Part shown: in pieces, positions 15,911 through 24,189 of the stretch
Layout: every line of letters starts with the position of its first letter
Numbering within the stretch: position 1 is the stretch's first letter
Source of the DNA: Lysobacteraceae bacterium
Lineage (GTDB): Bacteria > Pseudomonadota > Gammaproteobacteria > Xanthomonadales > Rhodanobacteraceae
Assembly (NCBI GenBank): GCA_028870665.1
Contig: JAGWPB010000025.1
Span: 1 to 37,272, forward strand
Direction: 5' to 3'
DNA length: 37,272 nt
Program-made: the position numbers and the translations under genes
The notes under the pieces: generated by a model
What the model was told of the DNA's origin: nothing
The model's input: the letters and a program-made list of their open reading frames with translations, nothing else
Databases searched by the model: none

Positions 15911-16483
15911 ATGTGCCCTGCGAAAACGCCAACGCTTGCGGTGCGCGACTGGCCGCTGCCCTATGTCGATCGCCTCGCCGCGCGCGATCCGGCCGCCGTG
16001 GATCTGGCGGTGATCCACTGCACCGAGCTGCCCGATCTCGCCGCCGCGCGGGCTTGCGGCGAGCGCGTGCTGCATCCCTCCGGCAGCGGCAACAGCGGGC
16101 ACTACTACATTGACCGCGACGGCAGCGCGCATCGTTTCGTGACCGTCACGCGCGTCGCCCATCACGTGCGCGGCAGCAACGAGCGCGCGATCGGCATCGA
16201 GCTGGTCAACCGCGGTCGCTGGCCGGACTGGCTGGACAGTCGCAGCCAGAGCATGACCGAGCCCTATCCGGACGCACAGATCGCGGCGCTGTGCGCGCTG
16301 CTGCGGGATCTGCGCACGGAGCTGCCGGCACTGCGTCGGATCGCCGGTCACGAGGATCTCGACACCGGCCTGGTGCCGGCCAGCGACGACGCCACCCGCT
16401 GCGTGCGCCGCAAACTCGACCCCGGTCCGCTGTTTCCGTGGCCGCGGGTGCTGGCGCAGACCGGACTGGAGCGCCTTCGATGA
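15911..16483 (+). CDS. ampD: 1,6-anhydro-N-acetylmuramyl-L-alanine amidase
   Basis: A 190-residue zinc amidase of the N-acetylmuramoyl-L-alanine amidase type 2 family. AmpD cuts the peptide from 1,6-anhydroMurNAc during cytoplasmic cell-wall recycling and so indirectly controls AmpR-dependent beta-lactamase induction where that exists. Likely zinc ligands are H36 (VIHCTE), H147 (RRIAGHEDLDTG) and D170 (RKLDPGPLFPW), matching H34, H154 and D164 of known AmpD. GNSGHYYIDRDG and HHVRGSNERAIGIELVNRG are family-typical. No signal peptide, which supports the cytoplasmic recycling form over a periplasmic lytic amidase. The ATG at 15911 is the first Met before conserved sequence. It has no clear Shine-Dalgarno. 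Confidence 0.9.
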   Translation: MCPAKTPTLAVRDWPLPYVDRLAARDPAAVDLAVIHCTELPDLAAARACGERVLHPSGSGNSGHYYIDRDGSAHRFVTVTRVAHHVRGSNERAIGIELVNRGRWPDWLDSRSQSMTEPYPDAQIAALCALLRDLRTELPALRRIAGHEDLDTGLVPASDDATRCVRRKLDPGPLFPWPRVLAQTGLERLR

Positions 16484-16535
16484 CGCGCGTTGCGCTGGCA
16501 TACTGGGCGCTCCCCAGCGCAAGGATTCCGCGACC

Positions 16536-17405
16536 ATGACCCGGAGCGTGGCCGACGAACTGGCCGATCTGCTCACCCTGGAGCGCCTCGAGGACAACCT
16601 GTTCCGCGGCCAGAGCCGCGACATCGGCACCCGCTACGTCTTCGGTGGCCAGGTGCTGGGGCAGGCCCTTTCGGCCGCGCAGCAGACCGTCGACCCGTCG
16701 CGACACGCGCACTCGCTGCACGCCTATTTCCTGCGCGCCGGCGACATCGAGGCGCCGATCGTGTATGCCGTCGAACGTGCGCGCGACGGCCACAGCTTTT
16801 CCTCGCGGCGGGTGCTGGCGATCCAGCACGGCCAGCCGATCCTCAACGGTTCGGTGTCATTCCAGATCGCCGAGACCGGCGTCGAGCACCAGATCGACAT
16901 GCCCGCGGTGCCGCAACCGGAAGACCTGCGGCCGCCGGCGCCGCTGCCGCCGGACGAGCTCGCCGCGCTGCCGGAAAAGCTGCAGCGCTGGCTGACCCGG
17001 CGCGGTCCGTTCGAGTTCCGCCCGCTGCATCCGCGCGACGAATTGCACCCCGCCAGGCGCCCGCCGCAGCAGCAGATCTGGTTTCGCCTGATCGGAACGA
17101 CCGCGGGTGATGCGCGGATGCAACGCGCAATGCTGGCCTATGCGTCGGACTTTCACCTGATCGGCACCGCGATGCTGCCGCACGGCGTGTCCTATCTCAG
17201 CCACGACCTGCAAGTGGCCAGCCTCGACCATGCGCTGTGGTTCCATCGCCCGTTCCGGGTCGATGACTGGCTGCTCTACAGCTGCGACAGCCCCAGTGCG
17301 CAGGGCGCGCGCGGCCTGACGCGCGGGCTGATCTACAGCCGCGACGGCCGGCTGGTGGCCTCGAGCGCGCAGGAAGGCCTGCTGCGCCTGCACGAGGCGG
17401 GCTGA
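16536..17405 (+). CDS. tesB: Acyl-CoA thioesterase II
   Basis: A 289-residue double hot-dog-fold thioesterase that hydrolyses medium- and long-chain acyl-CoA to free acid and CoA. Length and sequence fit E. coli TesB throughout, including GGQVLGQAL, HSLHAYFLR and the C-terminal HRPFRVDDWLLYSC. The catalytic positions are D205 (AYASDF), S229 (VASLDHALWF) and Q279 (SSAQEGLLR). These align with D204, T228 and Q278 of the E. coli enzyme, so the threonine is replaced by serine, which keeps the hydroxyl. An AAGGA ribosome site lies about 10 bases before the ATG. The next gene starts three bases after the stop, so the two are probably co-transcribed. It is cytoplasmic. Confidence 0.95.
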   Translation: MTRSVADELADLLTLERLEDNLFRGQSRDIGTRYVFGGQVLGQALSAAQQTVDPSRHAHSLHAYFLRAGDIEAPIVYAVERARDGHSFSSRRVLAIQHGQPILNGSVSFQIAETGVEHQIDMPAVPQPEDLRPPAPLPPDELAALPEKLQRWLTRRGPFEFRPLHPRDELHPARRPPQQQIWFRLIGTTAGDARMQRAMLAYASDFHLIGTAMLPHGVSYLSHDLQVASLDHALWFHRPFRVDDWLLYSCDSPSAQGARGLTRGLIYSRDGRLVASSAQEGLLRLHEAG

Positions 17406-17408
17406 TCC

Positions 17409-17807
17409 GTGCGCCAGATCTATACCTCCCCGCGCCTGCACAATATCGACCGCATCGTGGCGCTGATGGCCGAGCACGGCATCGAGACCTCGGTCACCGA
17501 CCGCAGCAACTACCGGCACGCCAGCTACGACCGTCCCAGCTACACCGCCCGCGACAGCGGCAGCGGCTGGCCCAAGGTATGGGTGGTGCACGCCGACGAT
17601 TTCACCCGCGCACGCGCGTTGATGCGCGCGATCGGCATCGAGCCGCAAGGCCGCCACGCCGATGCCCTGCCTGCACCCGCGTCGTCATCGGCCGCGCGGC
17701 CGGAACGCCCGCGCGGCGCGCTGGCTCTGCGCTTTCGCCTCGCGCTGCTGGCGATCATCGCGCTGCTGCTCTTGCTGATCGCACTGCGCCACGCCGGCAT
17801 CGGCTGA
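17409..17807 (+). CDS. DUF2007-domain ('pathogenicity-like') protein with a C-terminal membrane anchor
   Basis: A 132-residue protein. Residues 1-75 (RQIYTSPRLHNIDRIVALMA, then VWVVHADDFTRARALM) match the DUF2007 fold, a small ferredoxin-like domain annotated as a putative signal-transducing or, in Xanthomonas, 'pathogenicity-like' protein. A Pro/Ala/Ser linker follows, then one strongly hydrophobic helix (FRLALLAIIALLLLLIALR, about 108-126). The start is the GTG at 17409, three bases after the tesB stop. Biological role is unknown. Its last ~123 bases overlap, tail to tail, the coding sequence of the pseudouridine synthase on the other strand. Confidence 0.75.
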   Translation: MRQIYTSPRLHNIDRIVALMAEHGIETSVTDRSNYRHASYDRPSYTARDSGSGWPKVWVVHADDFTRARALMRAIGIEPQGRHADALPAPASSSAARPERPRGALALRFRLALLAIIALLLLLIALRHAGIG

Positions 17808-18578
17808 TCGGGATTCGCCGCGCCCGGCGGCACGCGCCAGCGCCCGCACCTCCTGCGTGCACAGCTCGCGCCAGCACCCCTTGCCCAGCGCGCCGAGCGC
17901 CAGCGGGCCGATCGCGACGCGGATCAGTCGCAGCACCTCGAAATCCAGCGCCGCCAGCAGGCGGCGCAGATGACGGTTGCGGCCCTCGTCGAGCACGATC
18001 TCCAGCCATGCCGTGCGTCCGCCGCTGCGCAGCAGCGCGACTTCCTTGACCGCCAGCTGCTCGCCGCGATCGCTGACTCCGGCGCGCATGGCATCGAGCG
18101 TCGTCGCGTCGGGAACGCCGCGCACCTGCACACGGTAGGTCTTGTCGACGTGGGTCGCAGGGTCGGTCAGCGCCGCGGCCCAGCCGCTGTCGTTGCTCAT
18201 CAGCAGCAAGCCTTCGCTGGCGCGGTCGAGGCGGCCGACCGGCGCCAGCCACGGCAGCCCGGCTGCGGCCAGCAACGCATAGACGGTGTCGCGACCATGC
18301 TCGTCGGCGGCGCTGGTGATCAGGCCGCGCGGCTTGTTCAGCGCCAGGTAGCGCGGCGCGATCGCCGTCACTTCGCGTCCATCGACCGTGATGCGCGCAT
18401 CCGCCCGCGTGCGGCGTTCGGCGTCGCGCACCATGCGCCCCTCGACACGGACGCGACCCGCCGCGATCCAGCGCTCGGCCTCGCTGCGCGAGCAGACACC
18501 GCGCCGGGCCAGCACGCGCGCCAGACCATGACCGGGACCGGCCGCAGGGCGCCGCGCAGGAGGGGCAGATTGAGGCAT
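17685..18578 (-). CDS. Pseudouridine synthase, RsuA/RluB/E/F family
   Basis: A 297-residue RNA-modifying enzyme. An N-terminal S4 RNA-binding domain (about 17-65, GLARVLARRGVCSRSEAERW) is followed by the catalytic domain with KPRGLITS and the active-site motif VGRLDRASEGLLLMSND, nucleophile D118. The later motif LDEGRNRHLRRLL is also family-typical. It isomerises a uridine in rRNA; RluB-like (23S U2605) is more likely than RsuA, but paralogues cannot be separated by eye. The conserved domain ends near residue 250. The last ~40 residues are Gln/Arg-rich and are encoded by the antisense of the DUF2007 gene's membrane helix. The start has no Shine-Dalgarno; TGCTAATCT six bases upstream may be an extended -10. 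Confidence 0.88.
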   Translation of the reverse strand: MPQSAPPARRPAAGPGHGLARVLARRGVCSRSEAERWIAAGRVRVEGRMVRDAERRTRADARITVDGREVTAIAPRYLALNKPRGLITSAADEHGRDTVYALLAAAGLPWLAPVGRLDRASEGLLLMSNDSGWAAALTDPATHVDKTYRVQVRGVPDATTLDAMRAGVSDRGEQLAVKEVALLRSGGRTAWLEIVLDEGRNRHLRRLLAALDFEVLRLIRVAIGPLALGALGKGCWRELCTQEVRALARAAGRGESRSADAGVAQCDQQEQQRDDRQQREAKAQSQRAARAFRPRGR

Positions 18579-18655
18579 GCTAGGAGATTAGCAGCGCCGC
18601 CTCGATGTGCTGCATCCGCCCGCACCCGCGGCGCGCAATCCACCGGGAGACAGCC

Positions 18656-19102
18656 ATGTCCGAACATCACATCACCCTCAGCTGGTCGCGCGCCGATGGC
18701 CCGTTCGAACGCGGCCATTACGCGCGCGAGCACAGCCTGCGCTTCGAAGGCGGCCAGACGCTGGAGAACTCCGCCGCCGGAGACTTCGGCGGCGCCGGTC
18801 ATGCCAGCAATCCCGAGGAGCTGCTGGCAGCCGCGCTGAGTTCGTGCCACATGCTGACGTTTCTCGCCGTCGCCGCCAATCGCGGCTACGTGATCGACGC
18901 CTACGACGACACCGCCACGGCACGGCTGGAGAAAAACAGCGAAGGGAAGATGGCCGTCACCCACGTCACCCTGGCGCCGAAGGTGCGCTTCGGCGGCGAC
19001 AAGCCGCCCACGCCCGAGGACTACCGCAAGCTGCACGAGCGCGCCCACCAGGCCTGCTTCATCGCCAATTCGGTGAAATCGGAAATTGAGCTGGCGCTCT
19101 GA
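18656..19102 (+). CDS. OsmC family peroxiredoxin-like protein
   Basis: A 148-residue protein of the OsmC/Ohr family, thiol peroxidases that reduce organic and fatty-acid hydroperoxides. Both reactive cysteines are present: C64 (ALSSCHMLTFL, peroxidatic) and C134 (AHQACFIANSV, resolving). NPEELLAAALSSCH and GDFGGAGHASNP are characteristic; the longer loop and ending IANSVKSEIEL fit the OsmC-type (YhfA/SACOL-like) branch more than Ohr. A good GGGAGA ribosome site precedes the ATG at 18656. It lies 67 bases before the desaturase gene in the same direction, so it may head the lipid-modification operon. Removal of lipid peroxides would fit, but that link is inferred. Confidence 0.9.
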   Translation: MSEHHITLSWSRADGPFERGHYAREHSLRFEGGQTLENSAAGDFGGAGHASNPEELLAAALSSCHMLTFLAVAANRGYVIDAYDDTATARLEKNSEGKMAVTHVTLAPKVRFGGDKPPTPEDYRKLHERAHQACFIANSVKSEIELAL

Positions 19103-19169
19103 GGGGCCGTGGGCACGGGTGGCCGGCGGCCTGCACCGGACATTCACTCGATATCGGGAAGATCACCCC

Positions 19170-20141
19170 ATGAGTCCTGTCCCCCATGCGCCCATGACCG
19201 CCCCCGCAGCCACTGTCCGTCCACGCCCCATGCAGCGCCTGCTGCTCGCCGTCGCGCGCTGGTTTGACGCCGGCGCCGGCGGCCCCGGGGACAGCAGCGA
19301 CGACCGCGTCGACTGGGTACGCGCAGTGCCATTCATCGCCATGCATGCCGCCTGCGTCGGCGTGTTCTGGGTCGGCGTTTCGGCGACGGCGCTGGCAGCG
19401 GCGCTGGGCATGTATGTCCTGCGCATGTTCGCGATCACCGGCTTCTACCACCGCTATTTCTCGCACAAGGCGTTTCGCACCGGCCGTGCGGTGCAGTTCC
19501 TGTTCGCGCTGTTCGGCGCGATGAGCGTGCAGCGCGGGCCGCTGTGGTGGGCCGCGCATCACCGCAACCACCATCGCCACGCCGATACCGAGCACGATCC
19601 GCACTCGCCGCTCTACCGCGGCTTTTTCTGGAGCCACATGGGCTGGTTCCTGACCCGTCGCGGCTTCCGCACCGACGCGGGCTCGATCCCGGACCTGATG
19701 CGCTACCCCGAGCTGCGCCTGCTCGACCGATTCGACGTCCTGGTGCCGATCGCCACTGCGACGGGACTGTTCCTGCTCGGCGACCTGCTGGCCACAGTCG
19801 CCCCGGACCTGCACACCAATGGCGCTCAGCTTCTGATCTGGGGCTTCTTCGTCTCCACGGTGCTGCTGTTTCACGTCACCGTCACCATCAACTCGCTGGC
19901 GCACCGCTACGGCACGCGCCGCTTCGACACCCGCGACAACAGCCGCAACAACGCGCTGCTGGCACTGCTGACTTTCGGCGAGGGCTGGCACAACAATCAC
20001 CACCACTTTCCGGGAGCGGCACGCCAGGGATTCCGCTGGTGGGAGTTCGACCTCACCTACTACGGCCTGCGCGGACTGGCCGCCCTGGGCCTGATCTGGG
20101 ATCTCAAGCCGGTCCCGGTCGCGCTCAGGCGCGTGCACTGA
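19170..20141 (+). CDS. Acyl-CoA-type fatty acid desaturase (delta-9-like)
   Basis: A 323-residue membrane-bound di-iron desaturase. It has the three histidine boxes: HRYFSH (94-99), HHRNHH (130-135) and HNNHHHF (274-280), plus membrane helices around 50-90, 105-125 and 190-245. The NSLAHRYGTRRFDTRDNSRN segment before box 3 is typical of bacterial homologues of stearoyl-CoA delta-9 desaturase, which insert a cis double bond using O2 and an electron carrier. There is no fused cytochrome b5. The start at 19170 is picked because upstream in-frame sequence overlaps osmC. The flavoprotein gene begins ten bases after its stop. As first gene of the run it could provide the double bond that later enzymes modify. 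Confidence 0.92.
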   Translation: MSPVPHAPMTAPAATVRPRPMQRLLLAVARWFDAGAGGPGDSSDDRVDWVRAVPFIAMHAACVGVFWVGVSATALAAALGMYVLRMFAITGFYHRYFSHKAFRTGRAVQFLFALFGAMSVQRGPLWWAAHHRNHHRHADTEHDPHSPLYRGFFWSHMGWFLTRRGFRTDAGSIPDLMRYPELRLLDRFDVLVPIATATGLFLLGDLLATVAPDLHTNGAQLLIWGFFVSTVLLFHVTVTINSLAHRYGTRRFDTRDNSRNNALLALLTFGEGWHNNHHHFPGAARQGFRWWEFDLTYYGLRGLAALGLIWDLKPVPVALRRVH

Positions 20142-20151
20142 GGGGCCGCTC

Positions 20152-21486
20152 ATGCGCATCGCCGTCATCGGGTCGGGCATTGCGGGACTTGGCAGCGCGT
20201 GGCTGCTGTCGCGCCGACACGACGTCACCCTGTTCGAGGCCGACGTCCGTCTCGGAGGCCACACCCACACTCACGCCATCGAGCGGGGCGGGCGGGTGTT
20301 CGCGGTTGATACCGGATTCATCGTCTACAACCCGCGGCACTACCCGCTGTTGACACGACTGTTCCTCGAGCTGGGAGTGGCGTCGCAAGCGACGACGATG
20401 AGCTTTGCCGTGCGCAACGAAGGCAGCGGCCTGGAATACAACGCGACCTCGCTGGACGGGCTGTTCTGCCAGCGCGGCAATCTGCTCTCGCCGCGCTTTC
20501 TCGGCATGGTCCGCGACATCCTGCGCTTCTACCGCGAAGCGCCCGCTCTGCTCGCAATCGAGGGCACGGGCCCGACGCTGGGCGACTGGCTGCGCGAGCA
20601 TCGCTACGGCGCGGCCTTTCGCGACGAGCATCTGGTACCGATGGCGTCCGCGCTGTGGTCCTCGCCGACCGGGGAAATCCTGCGCTTTCCAGCGCAGTAT
20701 CTGGCCCGTTTCATGGCCAATCACCATATGCTGCAGGTGAGCGGGCGTCCGGAATGGCGCACCGTACGCGGCGGTTCGCAGCGCTACGTCGATGCGCTGC
20801 GCGCGCGCTGGGCGGTACGCGAGCGCCTGGCCTGTCCGGTACAGTGCATCCGCCGAGATGCCGATGGCGTCGACGTGACCAGCGCCGCGGGCGTCGAGCA
20901 CTACGATCACGTCGTGCTGGCCTGCCATGGCGATCAGGCGCTGGCCCTGCTGGCCGACGCCGACGAGCGCGAGCGCGACATCCTCGGCGCCATCCGCTAC
21001 CAGCCCAACGACACCGTGCTGCATGCCGACGCGCGCCTGCTGCCGCGCCGGCGCAAGGCCTGGGCGGCATGGAATGTGCTGATCCCCGCGCGCGGCAGGG
21101 CAGCCTGCGGCGTCACCTACTGCATGAATCTGCTGCAGTCCCTGGATGCCCCCGAGCCCTTGTGCGTCAGCCTCAACAGCACGGCGCGCATCGATCCCGC
21201 GAAGATCCTGCGCCGGATGCAGTATCACCATCCGCTGTATTCGCATGCGATGGTCGCGGCCCAGGCGCGCAAGGGCGAGATCCAGGGCCGGCGTCGAACC
21301 TGGTTCGCCGGCGCCTACTGGGGCTTCGGTTTTCACGAGGACGGCTTGCGCAGCGCGGTCGAGGTCGCGGCGGCGCTCGGTGTGCGCTGGCCGATCAGCA
21401 CCGTCGTGCCGCTGCATGGCGCCGCGGCGGGCGCGCCACTCGGCACGCGCGACGCGACGCGTCTTGCCACCGGCTCGCGGCGATGA
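20152..21486 (+). CDS. FAD-dependent oxidoreductase of the lipid-modification cluster (COG2907-like)
   Basis: A 444-residue flavoprotein of the amine oxidase/phytoene desaturase fold. It starts with the dinucleotide-binding motif MRIAVIGSGIAGLGSAWLLS and the acidic strand end TLFEADVRLGGHTHT, followed by VDTGFIVYN. A C-terminal FAD motif is in WFAGAYWGFGFHEDGLRSA. This family (predicted NAD/FAD-binding protein, COG2907) is regularly encoded beside DUF1365 and cyclopropane-synthase homologues. In Rhodobacter sphaeroides I recall a relative acting as the desaturase of furan fatty acid synthesis (UfaD); I cannot verify orthology here. A GAGGGG ribosome site precedes the ATG. Its TGA overlaps the next start (ATGA). 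Confidence 0.88.
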   Translation: MRIAVIGSGIAGLGSAWLLSRRHDVTLFEADVRLGGHTHTHAIERGGRVFAVDTGFIVYNPRHYPLLTRLFLELGVASQATTMSFAVRNEGSGLEYNATSLDGLFCQRGNLLSPRFLGMVRDILRFYREAPALLAIEGTGPTLGDWLREHRYGAAFRDEHLVPMASALWSSPTGEILRFPAQYLARFMANHHMLQVSGRPEWRTVRGGSQRYVDALRARWAVRERLACPVQCIRRDADGVDVTSAAGVEHYDHVVLACHGDQALALLADADERERDILGAIRYQPNDTVLHADARLLPRRRKAWAAWNVLIPARGRAACGVTYCMNLLQSLDAPEPLCVSLNSTARIDPAKILRRMQYHHPLYSHAMVAAQARKGEIQGRRRTWFAGAYWGFGFHEDGLRSAVEVAAALGVRWPISTVVPLHGAAAGAPLGTRDATRLATGSRR

Positions 21487-22346
21487 ATGCGCAGGTGCTG
21501 GCACGCGCTCGCCTGCGGCCTGCCAGGCCGAAGCATGCGTCCGCCGCCGAGCTGGAGTCCGCGGCCCGGCCGGGCCCGTTCGCCAGCGCGATCTACGAAG
21601 GCTGGGTGCGCCACCGCCGCTTCGCACCGCATGCGCATGCCTTCCGCTACCGGGTGGCCATGCTGTACCTCGACCTGGCCGAGATCGATCGCGTCTTCGC
21701 CGGCCGCTGGCTGTGGTCGGCGCACACGCGCAATCTGGCGCGATTCCGCCGCGACGACTATCTCGGACCGCCCGATCTGCCACTGGACGAGGCGGTGCGC
21801 CGACGCGTCGAGGCCGCTACCGGGCTGCGGCCGCGCGGGCCCATCCGGCTGCTGACGCAGCTGCGCTATCTCGGCCACAACTTCAACCCGGTCAGCTTCT
21901 ACTATTGCTACGCCGAGGATGGCTGCACGCTGCAGGCGATCGTCGCCGAGATCACCAACACGCCATGGAAGCAGCGCCATGCCTACGTGCTGCCGGTATG
22001 CGCTGCGCAGGCACACGGCCGCGCACGGACCTGGCGGTTCGCGAAAGCCTTCCACGTCTCGCCGTTCATGCCGATGGATCGTGACTATGTCTGGCGCTTC
22101 ACCGCACCGGCGAGCGACCTGTTCGTGCACATGGACGTGCTCAAGGGCAGCGCGCGCGAATTCGATGCCACCCTCACGTTGCGTCGACGCCCGCTCGACG
22201 GGCGCGGCCTTGCGCGCGTCCTGCTGCGCTATCCGGCGATGACGCTGAAGATCGTCGCCGCGATCCACTGGCAGGCGCTCTTGATCTTTCTGCGACGCAA
22301 CCCGGTCTACGATCACCCCGACACTCCGAAAGGCGGATCCGCATGA
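21483..22346 (+). CDS. DUF1365 family protein
   Basis: A 287-residue DUF1365 (COG3496) protein. Signature segments are AIYEGWVRHRRFAPHAHAF, RFRRDDYLGP, LLTQLRYLGHNFNPVSFYYC and WKQRHAYVLP, and a hydrophobic C-terminal stretch occurs around 240-275. The biochemical role is unknown; it is nearly always found with the flavoprotein before it and the cyclopropane-synthase homologue after it, so it likely serves the same pathway, perhaps as a membrane-associated enzyme or partner. ATGA overlaps occur at both ends (start at 21483 over the flavoprotein stop, stop over the start at 22343), showing tight translational coupling. The first ~30 residues are low-complexity. Confidence 0.9.
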   Translation: MNAQVLARARLRPARPKHASAAELESAARPGPFASAIYEGWVRHRRFAPHAHAFRYRVAMLYLDLAEIDRVFAGRWLWSAHTRNLARFRRDDYLGPPDLPLDEAVRRRVEAATGLRPRGPIRLLTQLRYLGHNFNPVSFYYCYAEDGCTLQAIVAEITNTPWKQRHAYVLPVCAAQAHGRARTWRFAKAFHVSPFMPMDRDYVWRFTAPASDLFVHMDVLKGSAREFDATLTLRRRPLDGRGLARVLLRYPAMTLKIVAAIHWQALLIFLRRNPVYDHPDTPKGGSA

Positions 22347-23635
22347 GCATCGACATCGCCCGCGACATCCGCGCCGGCGCCCCGCCCTGGGGCGCGCTGG
22401 ACCGCCTGCTGCGCGATCGCCTGGTCGCGCAGATGGGCATGCTGCAGGGCTGCCGCCTGACGCTGCGCGATGCGCTCGGCGAGGTCGCGCTGGGCACACC
22501 GGCGACCGCGACCGCGGACACGCTGCAGGCGCGCATCGAGGTGCGCGATGCCGGTTTCTACCGCGTCCTGGCCGCGCAGGGCAGCGTCGGTGCCGGCGCG
22601 GCCTACATGGATGGCCTGTGGCACTGCGACGATCTGGTGTCGCTGGTGCGCATCCTGGTGCGCAACCGCGCGCTGTCCGACGCCGTCGACGCCGGCATGG
22701 CCCGCCTCGGCAGCACACTGCTGAAGGCCTGGCATGCCCTGCGCCGCAATACCCGCAGCGGCAGCCGGCGCAACATCGCCGCCCACTACGATCTGGGCAA
22801 TCCGCTGTTCAGCCTGTTCCTCTCCGATGACCTGATGTACTCCTCGGCCATCTTCGCGAGCGGGGACGAGACCCTGGAGGCGGCATCGTTTCGCAAGCTC
22901 GAGCGCATCTGCCGCAAGCTCGAGCTCGGACCCGCCGACCACGTCGTCGAGATCGGCAGCGGCTGGGGCGGTTTCGCGCTGCATGCCGCCGGCCGCCACG
23001 GCTGCCGCGTCACCACCACGACGATCTCGCGCGAGCAGTACGACCTCGCGCGCGCGCGCGTCGCCGCCGCGGGTCTGGGTGACCGTGTCGAAGTGCAGCT
23101 CAAGGACTACCGCGATCTCGAGGGCCGCTACGACAAGCTGGTGTCGATCGAGATGGTCGAGGCGATCGGTCATCAGTACCTCGAAACCTACTTCGCCACC
23201 TGCTCACGCCTGCTCAAGAACGACGGCATGGCGCTGGTGCAGGCCATCACCATCGAGGATCACCGCTTCCGGCAGGCGCTGCGGTCGGTGGACTTCATCA
23301 AGCGCTTCATCTTCCCGGGCAGCTTCATCCCGGCGTTGAGCGCCCTGCTCGGCGCCGCGGCGACAGCCAGCGACCTGCGCGCGTTCAATGTCGAGGACAT
23401 CGGCCCCAGCTACGCGCTGACCCTGAAAACCTGGCGCGAGCGCTTCCTGGCGCGACTGCCCGAAGTGCGCGCGCTCGGCTACGACGAGCGCTTCATCCGC
23501 ATGTGGGAGTTCTATCTGGCCTACTGCGAGGGCGGTTTCCGCGAGCGCTCGATCGGCGACGTGCAGCTGCTGCTGGTCAAGCCCGGTTGTCGCCGCCCCC
23601 AGTGGCTGCCCGACCTCGCGGACATGGGGCGATGA
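22343..23635 (+). CDS. Cyclopropane-fatty-acid-synthase-like methyltransferase (copy 1)
   Basis: A 430-residue COG2230 protein that would transfer a methyl from SAM to the double bond of a phospholipid acyl chain. It has an N-terminal domain (about 1-140), HYDLGNPLFSLFL (149-161), SAM motif VVEIGSGWGGFALHAA (201-216), DFIKRFIFPGSFIP and MWEFYLAYCEGGF. By hand alignment to E. coli Cfa, E239, Y317 and C354 are kept (E273, Y357, C395), but C139 is S168, H240 is A274 and H266 is Q300. The bicarbonate pocket is therefore changed and the product may not be a plain cyclopropane; methylated, methylene or furan-precursor lipids are alternatives. Coupled by ATGA to the genes on both sides. Confidence 0.9.
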   Translation: MSIDIARDIRAGAPPWGALDRLLRDRLVAQMGMLQGCRLTLRDALGEVALGTPATATADTLQARIEVRDAGFYRVLAAQGSVGAGAAYMDGLWHCDDLVSLVRILVRNRALSDAVDAGMARLGSTLLKAWHALRRNTRSGSRRNIAAHYDLGNPLFSLFLSDDLMYSSAIFASGDETLEAASFRKLERICRKLELGPADHVVEIGSGWGGFALHAAGRHGCRVTTTTISREQYDLARARVAAAGLGDRVEVQLKDYRDLEGRYDKLVSIEMVEAIGHQYLETYFATCSRLLKNDGMALVQAITIEDHRFRQALRSVDFIKRFIFPGSFIPALSALLGAAATASDLRAFNVEDIGPSYALTLKTWRERFLARLPEVRALGYDERFIRMWEFYLAYCEGGFRERSIGDVQLLLVKPGCRRPQWLPDLADMGR

Positions 23636-24189
23636 AAAACCGCCTGCTCGGTCTGGTCGGGTACCAGGCAGTCTGGTTGATCGCCGTGATCGGCGCCGGA
23701 CACGACCGGTGGTGGCCCGGCCCGCTGGCGCTGCTGCCGTTCGCCGTCTGGCAGATCACCCGCAGTTCGCAACCACGTGCCGAGCTGCGATTGCTGCTGA
23801 CGACCGGATTGCTGGGTTGCCTGCTGGATTCGCTTTATGCCGGCAGCGGCGTGCTGGCCTTTGCCGCGGCGCTGCCGACTCCGGCACTGGCACCGATCTG
23901 GATCATCGCGATCTGGATGGCCTTCGCGCTGACGCTCACCACCACGTTTCGCTTCCTCGACGGGCACCCCTGGGTGGCCGCGCTGCTGGGTGCCATCGGC
24001 GCGCCGCTGTCCTATCTCGCTGCGGCCCGCGGCTGGCATGCCGTGACCTTTCCGCATGGCGAGGCAGCGGCCATGGCCGCGCTGGCCGCAGGCTGGGCAC
24101 TGGCCCTCCCCGTCGCGCTGCGGCTGGCGACTTGGGCGTATCGCTCGGACCGGCCACGGCCGGCGCTGCGCGAGCGGGCCGCCCGCTGA
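23632..24189 (+). CDS. DUF2878 family membrane protein
   Basis: A 185-residue integral membrane protein with about five hydrophobic helices. Recognisable DUF2878 features are the start YQAVWLIAVIGAG, the central ELRLLLTTGLLGCLLDSLYAGSGVL, an IAIWMAFALTLTTTFRFLDG helix and an Ala-rich helix before the basic tail. Function is unknown. The family appears mainly in clusters with DUF1365, DUF1295 and cyclopropane-synthase homologues, so a membrane role in the same lipid pathway is likely. Start ATG at 23632 overlaps the previous stop (ATGA); its TGA at 24187-24189 shares one base with the next ATG. Confidence 0.85.
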   Translation: MKNRLLGLVGYQAVWLIAVIGAGHDRWWPGPLALLPFAVWQITRSSQPRAELRLLLTTGLLGCLLDSLYAGSGVLAFAAALPTPALAPIWIIAIWMAFALTLTTTFRFLDGHPWVAALLGAIGAPLSYLAAARGWHAVTFPHGEAAAMAALAAGWALALPVALRLATWAYRSDRPRPALRERAAR

